From the NCBI GenBank assembly GCA_964537035.1, contig CAZIAK010000023.1:14762-78761 (forward strand): a stretch of 64,000 bases of DNA, written 5' to 3'. A program made the position numbers and the translations under genes. Source of the DNA: CAZIAK01 sp964537035 (GTDB lineage Bacteria > Planctomycetota > B15-G4). The first letter of the stretch is position 1. Each line of letters begins with the position of its first letter. The notes below the pieces were generated by a model that searched no databases, was not told the DNA's origin, and worked only from the letters and a program-made list of their open reading frames with translations. Of the stretch, positions 8,235-17,355 are shown piece after piece.

Positions 8235-10000
8235 CCTGCAACACATCCAGCGCGAGCTACCGCACCCTTGTCCTGACCATCGCCGTTGTCGTCGCGGGGA
8301 TGATTCCGCAGACGACGGCTCAGTCGACGCGCGATCCTCAGGTCCCCGTGGCCTGGAACCGTTTCTACGACTACCACGGCATCGTCGAGCTGTGTCGACA
8401 GTTCGCCCTTGAGTGGCCCGAGCTCTGTGAGCTGAGCTTCATCGGCGAGAGTCACGAAGGGCGTCCCATGCCTCTGCTGACCCTGCTCAATCGTGAGACG
8501 GGTTCAGCAGAGTCGAAGCCAGCCATGTGGATCGACGGCAACGTCCACGGCAACGAGGTGCAGGGCGCGGAGGCTGCGCTCTACACCGCCTGGCTGCTGC
8601 TCGAACGTCATGGCGACCTGCCATCGATGGCAGCGCTCATGGATGAGACGGTGTTCTACATCTTGCCCATGGTGAACCCGGACGGGCGGCAGCACTGGTT
8701 TGATGCGCCCAACACTCCCCACAGTTCGCGTAGCGGCAAGCGCCCCTTCGACAACGATCGCGATGGCCGCCTCGACGAAGACGGGCCAGACGATCTGGAT
8801 GGGGACGGTGAGCTGCTGGGCATGCGCAAGCGGGTGGCTGCGGGCACTGGCGACTACATCCTCGACCCTGACGACGAGCGCATCATGGTGCGGGTGGCCC
8901 GTGAAGACCGCATCCAGCTCGGGGCCGACTGGGTCATGCTCGGCGGTGAGGGCTACGACAACGACGGCGACGGGCGGGTCAACGAAGACGGCCCTGGCGG
9001 CTACGACATGAACCGCAACTGGCCCGCGGGTTGGATGCCCGGCTACATTCAATATGGCGCCGGCGACTTCCCGTTCAGCTTCCCCGAGACCGAGGCCATC
9101 GGGCGCTTCATCATGGCCCACCCGAACATCGCCGCGGTGCAGTCGTTTCACAACTCCGGCGGCATGATGCTACGGGGGCCGGGTACCAAGGGGCGCACCG
9201 ACTACTTCCCCTCGGCGGACGCAGCGGTCTACACGGCCATTGGCGAGGACGGAGAGAAGATCCTCCCCTTCTACAACTACATGGTGCTCTACAAGGATCT
9301 CTACGAGGTGCACGGCGGCTTCGTCGACTGGGCCGGTGAGACCCTGGGCATCATCTCGTTCACCAACGAGCTCTGGGCCGACGGGCAGTACTACGGTGGG
9401 GATGACGACGACAGCATGGGCCGCAACGAGCGGCGGCTGTTCTTCGACGACCACCTGATGTTCGGCGAGACCTGGGTCGACTGGCACGAGGTCGAGCATC
9501 CGGACTACGGCACGGTCGAGGTGGGCGGCTATCGCAAGATGACCGGTCGCACGCCGCCCACATTCATGATCGAGGAGATGCTGCACCGCAACGCGGCCTT
9601 CTGCCTCTTTCACGCGCAGCAGCTGCCAGCGATCGAGGTGGTCTCGGTCGCTGTGGACGACGCGGGGGGCGGGGCCAGCTACGTCACCGTCGAGCTGCGC
9701 AACACCCATTGGATCCCCACCCGGACCGCCGTGTCCGCCGACAAGGGCATCGGCCCGGCAGATATCGTCACCATCGCTGGCCAGGGCCTGATCGTGGCCG
9801 CCGGGGGGAGCGGGGCCAGCCGCTTCGATCTGGCCGAGTTCGACGGGGTGGAGCACGAGCCCGCGCGATTGAAGATCGACAGGGGCATTCCCGGCCATGG
9901 GTCGATTCGGCTACGCTGGGTGGTCGCCGGTCAGGGGCCATTTACCGTGACCTACCACACCCAGAAGGCCGTTGACCTTGTGGTGACTGGCGAGATCTAA
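8231..10000 (+). CDS. Secreted M14-family zinc carboxypeptidase
   Basis: 589-residue exported metallopeptidase expected to remove C-terminal residues from peptides. After a signal peptide (hydrophobic stretch ending in TTA), the zinc ligands are visible as His106-Gly-Asn-Glu109 in DGNVHGNEVQGAE and His307 in SFHNSGG; the substrate-binding MNRNW and the catalytic Glu380 in FTNELW are also present. Two acidic loops resembling calcium-binding repeats (NDRDGRLDEDGPDD and NDGDGRVNEDGPGG) are inserted. The C-terminal ~130 residues look like a beta-sandwich. The start codon overlaps the stop of the degenerate paralogue (ATGA, 8231-8234), implying coupled translation of an active/inactive pair. Confidence 0.88.
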   Translation: MTCNTSSASYRTLVLTIAVVVAGMIPQTTAQSTRDPQVPVAWNRFYDYHGIVELCRQFALEWPELCELSFIGESHEGRPMPLLTLLNRETGSAESKPAMWIDGNVHGNEVQGAEAALYTAWLLLERHGDLPSMAALMDETVFYILPMVNPDGRQHWFDAPNTPHSSRSGKRPFDNDRDGRLDEDGPDDLDGDGELLGMRKRVAAGTGDYILDPDDERIMVRVAREDRIQLGADWVMLGGEGYDNDGDGRVNEDGPGGYDMNRNWPAGWMPGYIQYGAGDFPFSFPETEAIGRFIMAHPNIAAVQSFHNSGGMMLRGPGTKGRTDYFPSADAAVYTAIGEDGEKILPFYNYMVLYKDLYEVHGGFVDWAGETLGIISFTNELWADGQYYGGDDDDSMGRNERRLFFDDHLMFGETWVDWHEVEHPDYGTVEVGGYRKMTGRTPPTFMIEEMLHRNAAFCLFHAQQLPAIEVVSVAVDDAGGGASYVTVELRNTHWIPTRTAVSADKGIGPADIVTIAGQGLIVAAGGSGASRFDLAEFDGVEHEPARLKIDRGIPGHGSIRLRWVVAGQGPFTVTYHTQKAVDLVVTGEI

Positions 10001-10025
10001 GCCACCAGCAGAGAGGTCTCACTTC

Positions 10026-10922
10026 GTGAGCAGCCAAGCCAAGACTGAGCCGACCCAGGACGCCCCGCGGGGCTTGATCGTGGTCAACAAGCCCCTGGGG
10101 ATCACCTCCCGCCGGGCCCTCGACCTGGTCGAGCGGCGCCTCGACATCGGGGCCCTGGGGCACTGCGGCAGTCTCGACCCACTGGCCACCGGCGTGCTGG
10201 TGCTGGTGGTGGGCAAGGCTCGCAAGATCCAGGACCTGGTGGTCAAGGGCGAGAAGGTCTACGACATCACCGTGACCCTGGGTGCGCGCAGCGAGACGGA
10301 CGACGCCGAGGGTGACCTGGTGGTCACTGACCCCATGCCCGAGCCGCCTACGGCAGACGACATCGAGGCGGCGCTGGTCCCGTTTCGCGGTGAGATCCAG
10401 CAGCTGCCACCGATCTACAGCGCGGTCAAGATCGACGGCAAGCGCATGCACAAAGAGGCGCGCAAGGGCAACGTGGTGGTGCCTCGCCCGCGGACGGTGA
10501 CCATTCTCGAGCTCGAGATGACCCGCTACGAGTGGCCCGAGGTCGACCTGTCCATGCGCTGCTTGTCAGGCACCTATGCGCGCTCTGTGGCTCGTGATCT
10601 GGGCGACGCCCTGGGTACGGGGGGCTACATGTCCCGGCTCGTGCGCGAGCGGGTGGGTTCGCTCACTCTCGACGACGCGGTGGATCCCGAAGAGGTCAAG
10701 CTGGAGGACGTGCTGGGCATCGAGTCGGCCCTGGCCGAGTTTCCCCGGCTCAACGTGCCCCTCGATCAGCGGCACCTGCTGACCCGCGGCCAGACCCTGC
10801 GCCTGCCGCCGGGTTTTCCCACGGAAGAACCCTGTTTTGCCTGGGTGTCCGGTGAGGTCGTCTCGGCCATCACCTTCGTGAACGGCGGCACCCACTTCAG
10901 GACCAAGCGCCTGCTGGTCTGA
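10026..10922 (+). CDS. truB: tRNA pseudouridine-55 synthase
   Basis: 298-residue cytosolic enzyme that isomerises U55 of tRNA to pseudouridine. The catalytic motif is GHCGSLDPLATGVL with the nucleophilic Asp; most family members have GHTGALDPLATG, so the Cys and Ser are variants outside the catalytic residue. KIDGKRMHKEAR and LSGTYARSVARDLG also match the family. The GTG start at 10026 has GAGAGG about 10 nt upstream. It follows the carboxypeptidase by 25 bp on the same strand. Usual neighbours such as rbfA or rpsO are absent. Confidence 0.93.
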   Translation: MSSQAKTEPTQDAPRGLIVVNKPLGITSRRALDLVERRLDIGALGHCGSLDPLATGVLVLVVGKARKIQDLVVKGEKVYDITVTLGARSETDDAEGDLVVTDPMPEPPTADDIEAALVPFRGEIQQLPPIYSAVKIDGKRMHKEARKGNVVVPRPRTVTILELEMTRYEWPEVDLSMRCLSGTYARSVARDLGDALGTGGYMSRLVRERVGSLTLDDAVDPEEVKLEDVLGIESALAEFPRLNVPLDQRHLLTRGQTLRLPPGFPTEEPCFAWVSGEVVSAITFVNGGTHFRTKRLLV

Positions 10923-11004
10923 AGGTCAGAGGTGGACGCATAGATCAGTCGTGGCGGTTGCGTCAACCCACAAGATGTTCTCTTCGCACCTCGGTTCATG
11001 TGGC

Positions 11005-11010
11005 TAGACT
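11005..11010 (+). promoter_or_regulatory. TAGACT -10-like box next to a start codon
   Basis: TAGACT preceded by GTGGC ends 7 nt before the ATG at 11018. With a normal -10 to start-site distance the transcript would begin at or next to the ATG, suggesting a leaderless mRNA. One of 18 such hexamers listed in the findings. Confidence 0.4.
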
Positions 11011-11017
11011 GCCCGGC

Positions 11018-11569
11018 ATGAAGCCCCCCCCTTCATGGCCTGCGTTTTCTGTAGGCGCGTTGCTCGGTGCTGTCGCCATTGCAGTTTCAGCCTGGGCCAT
11101 GCGCGGAGCCTTGGTCGCTGCCTATCTATGGAACGCACCGGAGGCCCGGGCCGCCGCCGAGTCGTCCCTCGGTGATGAACTCAGCGATCGCATCGACGCC
11201 ATCAGCTCCATGGTCTCCGAGGGCCTGCCCGGGGTACGCCCTGATCAGTTGCGCCACGAGGCCGAGTTCGAGAACGGGTTGCTGGTGGTGACGTTCTATG
11301 GCGTGCTCGACGAGCCGCCGGAGAGCCCGGAGGCGTTCGAGCTGGCCTACGACGATCTGCGGGGGGCGGTGAGCCGCTCGGTGGACGAGCTGACCTCCCA
11401 GCGCAGCCAGTCTTGCTCAGCTGAGGGCGAGGCAGATCAGACCTCCCTCAAGCACCTGGCCTCCGTGCGCATCGGTTACCGGCAAGGCAGCTGGCGCGGC
11501 GACTTGCGCGTGCAGTTCGCAGCCCAGCCCGCCATGGTCACCGTGACGGTGATCGAAGTGTCGGGCTGA
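11018..11569 (+). CDS. Single-pass membrane protein of unknown function
   Basis: 183 residues that I do not recognise. A short N-terminus is followed by a membrane segment at about residues 8-32 (WPAFSVGALLGAVAIAVSAW), then an alpha/beta-looking extracytoplasmic part with an Asp/Glu-rich helix. The upstream TTG at 10958 would add 20 residues before the membrane helix. I prefer ATG 11018 because of the TAGACT box just before it. It stands alone between truB and a sulfatase-like gene. Confidence 0.6.
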   Translation: MKPPPSWPAFSVGALLGAVAIAVSAWAMRGALVAAYLWNAPEARAAAESSLGDELSDRIDAISSMVSEGLPGVRPDQLRHEAEFENGLLVVTFYGVLDEPPESPEAFELAYDDLRGAVSRSVDELTSQRSQSCSAEGEADQTSLKHLASVRIGYRQGSWRGDLRVQFAAQPAMVTVTVIEVSG

Positions 11570-11637
11570 ACTCCTTGCGGCAGCACGGCCCTTGCTATGG
11601 TCGCTGCTAGCTCCTGAGTCGCACCGAGGGTCCTGCC

Positions 11638-13647
11638 ATGGATGTTGCCGCTGTCAGCTGTCCGGGGTTTCGGTCACTTTTGTCGTCAGCCGCCGTGATG
11701 AAATCGTCAGCTCGCTCGGCCGCCCTGCGCTGCTTGATCTTGGGCTGTCTGCTCGCGTGCTTGGGAGCTGGGGCGCAGGCCACGCCGGCGTCCTCCGATG
11801 AGACGGTGACCCTGGGCCCGTTCATGCATCAGGGCGGTGGGCTGTGGACCGCAGCGGCTCCCCCGAGCTGGCCGTCAGACACGGTGGACGAGTCGCTGTC
11901 GCGGCTGGAGCTGTTCGAAGATGGCGTGCCGCTCGGCCCCGCTCATTCTCTTCACGCCGAGATCCGTTCGGAGGGCCAAGGTCGATACTCCCATTGGGCC
12001 GGGTTGGTGTTTTTCGCCACCAGCGATGGCAGTGATCCCCAGACGAATGGTCGGACGTACACGGTCAGCTTGCGTGCCCAGCCTCTGGGGCAGGACGGCT
12101 ACCGGGTGTTGCCCTTGCGAGACCCGTTCAGCGCCCTGCCTGCTCGATCGCTGGCTGTAGGCGTGGCAGGGCTGCCGGCGATGTCGGGGCAAATATCGAA
12201 CACTGGCGAGGCTGGCCTCTCAGCGAGCAGCCCGGCAGCTGTCAGCGCACCGCCGCTGATCTACTGGTACACCATCGACGCCTTGCGCCTCGACGTGGCT
12301 GCAGCTCGTGTAGGCGGCGGCCCGCTCATGCCTACGCTGAACGAGCTGCGCAGCGAGGCTGTGAGCTTCGATCGGGCCTACGTGCAGTCGAGCTTCACCA
12401 AGACCTCGACCGCGTCCATGTTCACCGGGCTGTGGCCCCAGCGGCACGGGGTCATGCATGGCTGGGTGCCCACCTGGCCCGAGGGCGGCGCGCTCTTCTT
12501 CGATCTCGACAACCGCTTCTACACCCTGGCCGAGTACCTGGGCGACAAGGGCTACGAGACCTGGACCCACCGCTTCACCATCCACGTGCAACCCGGCGCC
12601 GGCATGTTGCAGGGCTTCGATCACATCGACCTGGCGACTGGCAGTGATGTGCCCGTGCCGGTGGTCCCCGAGCGGCTGTTCGTGTACGAGCACATTCTTG
12701 GTGCCCACGGGCCGTACAGCCCTTCTGCCGAAGCGCGAGAGCACCTCGACCTGCCTGCGCCGAGCACCATCGACCCGGCCTCCACCGACTGGTTCTACGG
12801 GCCGGTGAACGACGCACAGATCGCCGAACTGTCCGCCGCGTATCGAGCCGAGGTGTGGGATTCTGACCGTCAGCTGGCCGCGCGGCTGGCTGGCATCCGC
12901 GACGCCGGGCTGTGGGACGACGCGCTGATCATCGTCACCTCTGATCATGGTGAGGAGTTCTTGGACCACGGCGCGACCCAGCACTCGGTGCAGCTCTACG
13001 AAGAGGTGCTGCGCGTGCCTTTGCTGGTGAAGTTTCCCGCGGGCCATCGCTGGGCTGAGCGGCATGGTGACCACCTCGATGATCGGGTGCGTCTGGTCGA
13101 TCTCTTTCCCACCATGGTCGAGCTGCTCGGCGATGACGTGAGCGAGCTGCCCTACGCGCTCGATGGCCACAGCCTGGGCCCCATTCTCGAGGGCAACGAA
13201 CACAGCGCCATGGGCCGGGAGGTCCTGGCCCGGGTGTCGTTCACCAGCGTGGTCGAAGAGACCGGCGAGCTGGCCCTGTTCGTCACCGACGCCGTGGCCC
13301 ACGGTCCGCTGAAGGCCGTGCTCGGCTATCGCATTCGTTCGTCGCAAGATCCGGCGCGTAGGCCGTTCGCTCAGGGTGATTGGGTCGCCGAGTTGTACGA
13401 CCTGGGCAATGACCCGCGAGAGCGCGTAGAGCTGTTGGCGCGAGGCGGTGAGTACGGCGAAGCGTTCGAGTTCCTGGCCGGTCAGTTGGCCCGGGCGTTT
13501 GCGCCGTTGAGCTTGCCCGGGGCAAAGGTGGCGGGGCCTGCTCCGGGTGATGACGGCTTTGTCGAGTCAGGGCTCACCGACGTGCTGCGGGCGCTGGGCT
13601 ATGTGGGTGGCTCGGCGGTGGAGCAACGCAAGATCGACCAGCGCTGA
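11638..13647 (+). CDS. Secreted sulfatase-like hydrolase (alkaline phosphatase superfamily), non-formylglycine type
   Basis: Up to 669 residues with a signal peptide; ATG 11698 (MKSSARSAALRCL) may be the true start because the hydrophobic segment follows it directly. Metal-site motifs of the superfamily are present: TIDALRLD near the start of the domain and IVTSDHGEEFLDHG later. The usual Cys/Ser-x-Pro-x-Arg is replaced by TKTSTASMFTG, so the nucleophile is probably Thr and no formylglycine can form. The family includes phosphatases, phosphoglycerol/phosphoethanolamine transferases and sulfatases, so the substrate is open. A TATGGT box lies at 11596-11601. Convergent with the next gene. Confidence 0.8.
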   Translation: MDVAAVSCPGFRSLLSSAAVMKSSARSAALRCLILGCLLACLGAGAQATPASSDETVTLGPFMHQGGGLWTAAAPPSWPSDTVDESLSRLELFEDGVPLGPAHSLHAEIRSEGQGRYSHWAGLVFFATSDGSDPQTNGRTYTVSLRAQPLGQDGYRVLPLRDPFSALPARSLAVGVAGLPAMSGQISNTGEAGLSASSPAAVSAPPLIYWYTIDALRLDVAAARVGGGPLMPTLNELRSEAVSFDRAYVQSSFTKTSTASMFTGLWPQRHGVMHGWVPTWPEGGALFFDLDNRFYTLAEYLGDKGYETWTHRFTIHVQPGAGMLQGFDHIDLATGSDVPVPVVPERLFVYEHILGAHGPYSPSAEAREHLDLPAPSTIDPASTDWFYGPVNDAQIAELSAAYRAEVWDSDRQLAARLAGIRDAGLWDDALIIVTSDHGEEFLDHGATQHSVQLYEEVLRVPLLVKFPAGHRWAERHGDHLDDRVRLVDLFPTMVELLGDDVSELPYALDGHSLGPILEGNEHSAMGREVLARVSFTSVVEETGELALFVTDAVAHGPLKAVLGYRIRSSQDPARRPFAQGDWVAELYDLGNDPRERVELLARGGEYGEAFEFLAGQLARAFAPLSLPGAKVAGPAPGDDGFVESGLTDVLRALGYVGGSAVEQRKIDQR

Positions 13648-13693
13648 CCTTGGTGATCCCGTCCTGGCCGGTGCCGCTGCGTGTGCTGATGAG

Positions 13694-13710
13694 CACGGGC
13701 AGCTCCCGTG
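13694..13710. terminator. Hairpin between convergent genes
   Basis: CACGGG (13694-13699) and CCCGTG (13705-13710) form a perfect 6-bp stem with a 5-nt loop in the 91-bp gap between two convergent stops. There is no T tract, so this is a candidate factor-dependent or bidirectional terminator only. Confidence 0.3.
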
Positions 13711-13738
13711 GTCGCAGCGAGCCGCGTGGTCGGCAACT

Positions 13739-14683
13739 CTACTTCTGGACAGCCGCTGCGGGAGCTGGCACGTCCCAGGACTGCAAGGACACGCGGGGCA
13801 CAATCACGTCGGGATGGCTGGCAGCCAGGGCGGCGATCACGTCGTCCCGTTCTTGCCCCGGCACGTGGCAAGCGATGGTCAGCGAGGCGTCGACAGACTC
13901 GGCAAGCAGCGCCCGTCCCGCGCTCGACAAGAAGTACCAGTAGGGGATCAGTGCCACGTCGATGTCACGCAGCGTCGCGGCGTAGGGCGCGAAGTGCGCG
14001 GGCTCCATGGCGGCGTCGCCCAGGTGCAGGATGCGTCGTCCCGCGAGGGTGATCACGTGGCCCAGGTTCTCGATGGAGGCGAAGCGCCCGGTGCCGTGGG
14101 ACAGGTGCAAGAACTCGACGACGATGTGGCCCCGCGTCAGGGTCATGGACTGGCCCGGCGCGGGAAAGCGAGCTGTGCTGGCGGAGAGCTCGGAGGGCGT
14201 CGCATCAGCGTCTCCTCGCGCACCGTCGCCAGCGGCGAGTTCAGCGGCGGCCTGGTCGTGGGCGTCAAGGGCAGCCAGCACCTGGGGCGAGCTGGCCAGC
14301 AGGGTCTGTGGGCTGGCGTCCAGGAAGCGACGGGCGGGCGCGGGTTGGAAGTGGTCTCCGTGGACGTGGCTGACCAGCGCCAGATCGACGCCGTCGAAGG
14401 GTGGCTTTGCACCGAGCAGACTCACGAGCACCGATGGGGGCAGTGCGTCGTAGATCGAAGAGGGCTCGGCCAGGAAGGCGTCGATGAGCACGGCGTCGTC
14501 GCCGCAGCGCAGCAAGAAACCCTCGTTGGCGAGGGCGACGATCTGCAGGGGCTCGTCGCCGGGCACCTCGGCAGGACCGGCTGCGGTGGGCGCAGACGAG
14601 CCCTCCTGGCTGTGGGCGACGGCAGCCAGGAGCGCCAGGCAGAGCAGGGCGAGCGTCCATCTCGAGCGAGTTCCGTGCGGCAT
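13739..14683 (-). CDS. Exported metallo-beta-lactamase-fold hydrolase
   Basis: 314 residues: signal peptide (LALLCLALLAAVAHS), then an MBL-fold domain with the metal-binding VSHVHGDHF, a later LHLGDAAMEPAH and a final CHVPGQERDD. Spacing and the simple UlaG-like layout suggest a hydrolase for a phosphodiester or lactone-type substrate; the substrate cannot be read from the sequence. An insertion of about 35 residues rich in Ala/Asp (AELAAGDGARGDADATPS) interrupts the fold. ATG 14683 has AGGAGAG directly upstream, and TAGAGT lies at 14707-14712. Confidence 0.82.
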   Translation of the reverse strand: MPHGTRSRWTLALLCLALLAAVAHSQEGSSAPTAAGPAEVPGDEPLQIVALANEGFLLRCGDDAVLIDAFLAEPSSIYDALPPSVLVSLLGAKPPFDGVDLALVSHVHGDHFQPAPARRFLDASPQTLLASSPQVLAALDAHDQAAAELAAGDGARGDADATPSELSASTARFPAPGQSMTLTRGHIVVEFLHLSHGTGRFASIENLGHVITLAGRRILHLGDAAMEPAHFAPYAATLRDIDVALIPYWYFLSSAGRALLAESVDASLTIACHVPGQERDDVIAALAASHPDVIVPRVSLQSWDVPAPAAAVQK

Positions 14684-14866
14684 GGGGCTCTCCTGGGTGG
14701 ACCGGCACTCTAACCCGCCGAGCTCGACCTGAAGGCCGCGGGACATGGGCGGCGCACGCTGCTGTGCGTGCCAGGGTAGGATGCGAGCGGTGACCGGGAC
14801 GGCCCGCCCGCGATGGGGGGCTCGGGAAGTCCCACGTTGTCGACTCTGACCGAGAGAGCTACCGAC

Positions 14867-15844
14867 ATGAAGATGACCTTTGCGATCGCCCTGCTTCTTG
14901 GCGCGCTGGGCACTGCGTCTCACGCCCAGGGCACCCTCTGGGGCGGCCACCCGTACCTGCAGCGCGGCGACAGCCCCTTCGCGACACCGAACGCCTACCT
15001 GCTGCTCGAGAACTTCGAAGACGGTGCCTTCAATCTCCCGGGGGTCACTGCCTCCACGGGATTTGTCATGGGCCCTGGCCCCACGACCGACTCGGTAGAC
15101 GGTGACGACGGCCTCGTCGACGGCTCGGGCAACGGGGGCTTCTCCTACTGCGCCGAGAGTGGCATCGAGGGGATCACGTTCGTGTTTGACGCCAGCGTAC
15201 TCGGAGCCCTGCCCAACACGGTTGGCATCGTGTGGACGGACGGCGCTCCCCAATGCGAGATCGCCATCGAGGCATACGATGCCGAAGGTCTGCTCATCTC
15301 GGGCGGCGGCAGCGCGCCCCAGGGTGATGGCGATCTGAACGGTGGAACGGACGAGGATCGCTTCATGGGCGTGTTCACCACGGTCGCCATCAGCTCGATC
15401 CACGTTTCGGCGACGCCGCAGCTCGGCAGCGACGCACCCATGGAGATCGACCACCTGCAGCTCGGTGCCCTGTCACCGTGGATCAGCCTGGGGAATGGCC
15501 TCGCCGGCAGCTTCGATGTCCCCTTTCTGTGGGGCACGGGAGCGCTTGAGCCCGACGCGCCGGTGACCGTCATGCTCTCGGCCGCCCAGCCCGGGGTCGC
15601 GGGCTCGCTGGTCATCGGCGCCTCGACGCTCTCGACCCCCTTTCATGGCGGCGTGCTCGTACCGTCGCCCGACGTGATCGTCCCGGTCGTTCCGGACGAC
15701 AGCGGCAACTGGGCCGCGACGTTTCGATGGCCCGTCGGGGCAAGCGAACCGCTCACCTTGCAGGCCTGGTTCGCCGACGCCGGTTCGCGCTCGGGTTTCT
15801 CGGCCAGCAATGCTCTCCAAGCGGGCTTGCCCTGGGCTCTCTAG
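14867..15844 (+). CDS. Secreted protein with C-terminal GGVLVPSPD module
   Basis: 325 residues. ATG 14867 gives a clean signal peptide (MKMTFAIALLLGALGTASHAQ) with GAGAGAG upstream; ATG 14813 would place 18 residues before it. Residues ~40-200 look like a beta-rich domain with acidic turns (DSVDGDDGLVDGSGNGG); this resembles secreted lectin-like or PEP-CTERM-type N-terminal domains but I cannot name it. The module occupies ~203-325: WISLGNGLAG, PFHGGVLVPSPD, FSASNAL. The next sulfatase starts 23 bp downstream, so the pair probably forms an operon. A TAGGAT box lies at 14776-14781. Confidence 0.72.
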   Translation: MKMTFAIALLLGALGTASHAQGTLWGGHPYLQRGDSPFATPNAYLLLENFEDGAFNLPGVTASTGFVMGPGPTTDSVDGDDGLVDGSGNGGFSYCAESGIEGITFVFDASVLGALPNTVGIVWTDGAPQCEIAIEAYDAEGLLISGGGSAPQGDGDLNGGTDEDRFMGVFTTVAISSIHVSATPQLGSDAPMEIDHLQLGALSPWISLGNGLAGSFDVPFLWGTGALEPDAPVTVMLSAAQPGVAGSLVIGASTLSTPFHGGVLVPSPDVIVPVVPDDSGNWAATFRWPVGASEPLTLQAWFADAGSRSGFSASNALQAGLPWAL

Positions 15845-15867
15845 CCCTCGCACCCTGGACGTTCGTC

Positions 15868-17307
15868 ATGAACTCGCTGTTCACGTGCCCTCGCCCGCAT
15901 GACTTGCTTGCGCGACCGTCTCCGAGCGCCGTGGTGGCGGCGGTGATGACGGCCCTGGTCTTGCTGTGCGGCAGCCTGAGCGCCCAGCTGCCTTCGGCAA
16001 CGGTGGTTGGCGTCGACGAGCGCCCAGCGCAGAGCCAGCGTCCCAACATCCTGCTGCTGATCGCCGACGACCTCGGCGTGGACAACGTGGGTGCCTACGG
16101 CGAGCACCCCAACGCGGCGCGCACTCCCAACATCGACGGGCTGGCGGCCGGGGGCGTGATGTTTCGCAACGCGTGGAGCAACCAGACCTGCTCGCCCTCC
16201 CGTTCGACCCTGCTCACCGGGCGCTACACCTTTCGCACGGGCTTGGGGCGGGCCATCACCTACGCGGGCACCGGCTTTGAACTCGGCCTCGACGAGAGCA
16301 CCTTGCCCCAGGCGCTTTACCCTGCGGGCTATCGCAGCGCCGCCGTGGGCAAGTGGCACATGGCGGGCGAGTTTCTCAGCGGCGCCCAGCACCCGCTGCT
16401 GCTGGGCTTCGAGCACCACCGCGGACCCATGGACAACCTGCCTGGACCCAACGGCGGCACTGACTATTGGGACTACGACAAGGCCGTGGACGGTGTCATC
16501 ACTCGCAGCCGCACCTACGCCACCACCGACCAGGTCGACGACGCGCTGGATCTGATGGCGTCGTTCGGACCCCAGCCGTGGTTCCTGTGGCTGGCGTTCA
16601 GCGCGCCTCACTCGCCGTTCCACGCGCCGCCGGCCGAGCTGCACAGCTACGATCTGCCGCCGAACGTGGGCGCCAACATCCCCATCTACATGCACGCCAT
16701 GACCGAGGCCATGGACAGCGAGATCGGCCGGCTGCTGGCCTCCATGCCGCCCGCCGTACTGGCCAACACGATCGTGATCTTCGTGGCGGACAACGGAACC
16801 GCTGGCGTGGCGACCGATGCGCCCTTTGACCCCAACCACGCCAAGGCCACGCTCTACGAGGGCGGCGTCAACGTGCCACTGATCGTGTCCGGTCCGGGCG
16901 TGGCTCGCGGCGCCGAGTGCGGGGCGCTGGTGAACCTGACGGACATCACCGCGGCCATCGCCGAGCTGGCCGGTGCGGACACCAGCTTTGCATCCGACGG
17001 CGTGAGCATCGTCCCGTACTTCGACGATCCGGCCCTGCCGTCCCTGCGCAGCTGGGTCTACAGCCAGCGCTTCGCTCCGGTGGGTTTTCTGCCGGTCTAC
17101 GCCGCCGACCGACGCACCGCTCGCGACGAGCGCTTCAAGCTGCTGATCAACTTCGACAACGCGCCCACGCCCACGGCCTTCGAGCTGTTCGACCTGGCTG
17201 TCGATCCGTTCGAGACCGCCGACCTGCTGCTGGGCAGCTTGACCCCGTCGCAGCAGGCGGCGCACGATGCGCTGCTGGGCACGATGCAGGCGCTGCAGGG
17301 CTGGTAG
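15868..17307 (+). CDS. Secreted formylglycine-dependent sulfatase
   Basis: 479 residues with a signal peptide ending near GSLSAQ. Family S1-type sulfatase: LLLIADDLG provides the metal-binding Asp-Asp; TCSPSRSTLLTGR carries Cys108, the residue converted to formylglycine; GKWHMAG, APHSPFHAP and FVADNGT complete the active site. It probably cleaves sulfate esters of polysaccharides outside the cytoplasm, which is common in marine Planctomycetota; the substrate is unknown. ATG 15868 was chosen over a frame extending to 15727 because the latter overlaps the upstream module gene. No dedicated maturase lies nearby; the FGE-like domain at 49406-51988 is fused to a kinase. Confidence 0.92.
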   Translation: MNSLFTCPRPHDLLARPSPSAVVAAVMTALVLLCGSLSAQLPSATVVGVDERPAQSQRPNILLLIADDLGVDNVGAYGEHPNAARTPNIDGLAAGGVMFRNAWSNQTCSPSRSTLLTGRYTFRTGLGRAITYAGTGFELGLDESTLPQALYPAGYRSAAVGKWHMAGEFLSGAQHPLLLGFEHHRGPMDNLPGPNGGTDYWDYDKAVDGVITRSRTYATTDQVDDALDLMASFGPQPWFLWLAFSAPHSPFHAPPAELHSYDLPPNVGANIPIYMHAMTEAMDSEIGRLLASMPPAVLANTIVIFVADNGTAGVATDAPFDPNHAKATLYEGGVNVPLIVSGPGVARGAECGALVNLTDITAAIAELAGADTSFASDGVSIVPYFDDPALPSLRSWVYSQRFAPVGFLPVYAADRRTARDERFKLLINFDNAPTPTAFELFDLAVDPFETADLLLGSLTPSQQAAHDALLGTMQALQGW

Positions 17308-17355
17308 AGCGCTGTGACTCGATGAAGGCCAGTGTCTGGTCGGACAGCACTCGGC

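Noticed and set aside
15841..17265. Long minus-strand open frame (474 codons) opposite the sulfatase
   Set aside because: Exact shadow of the sulfatase coding region; low-complexity Arg/Gly/His-rich translation.
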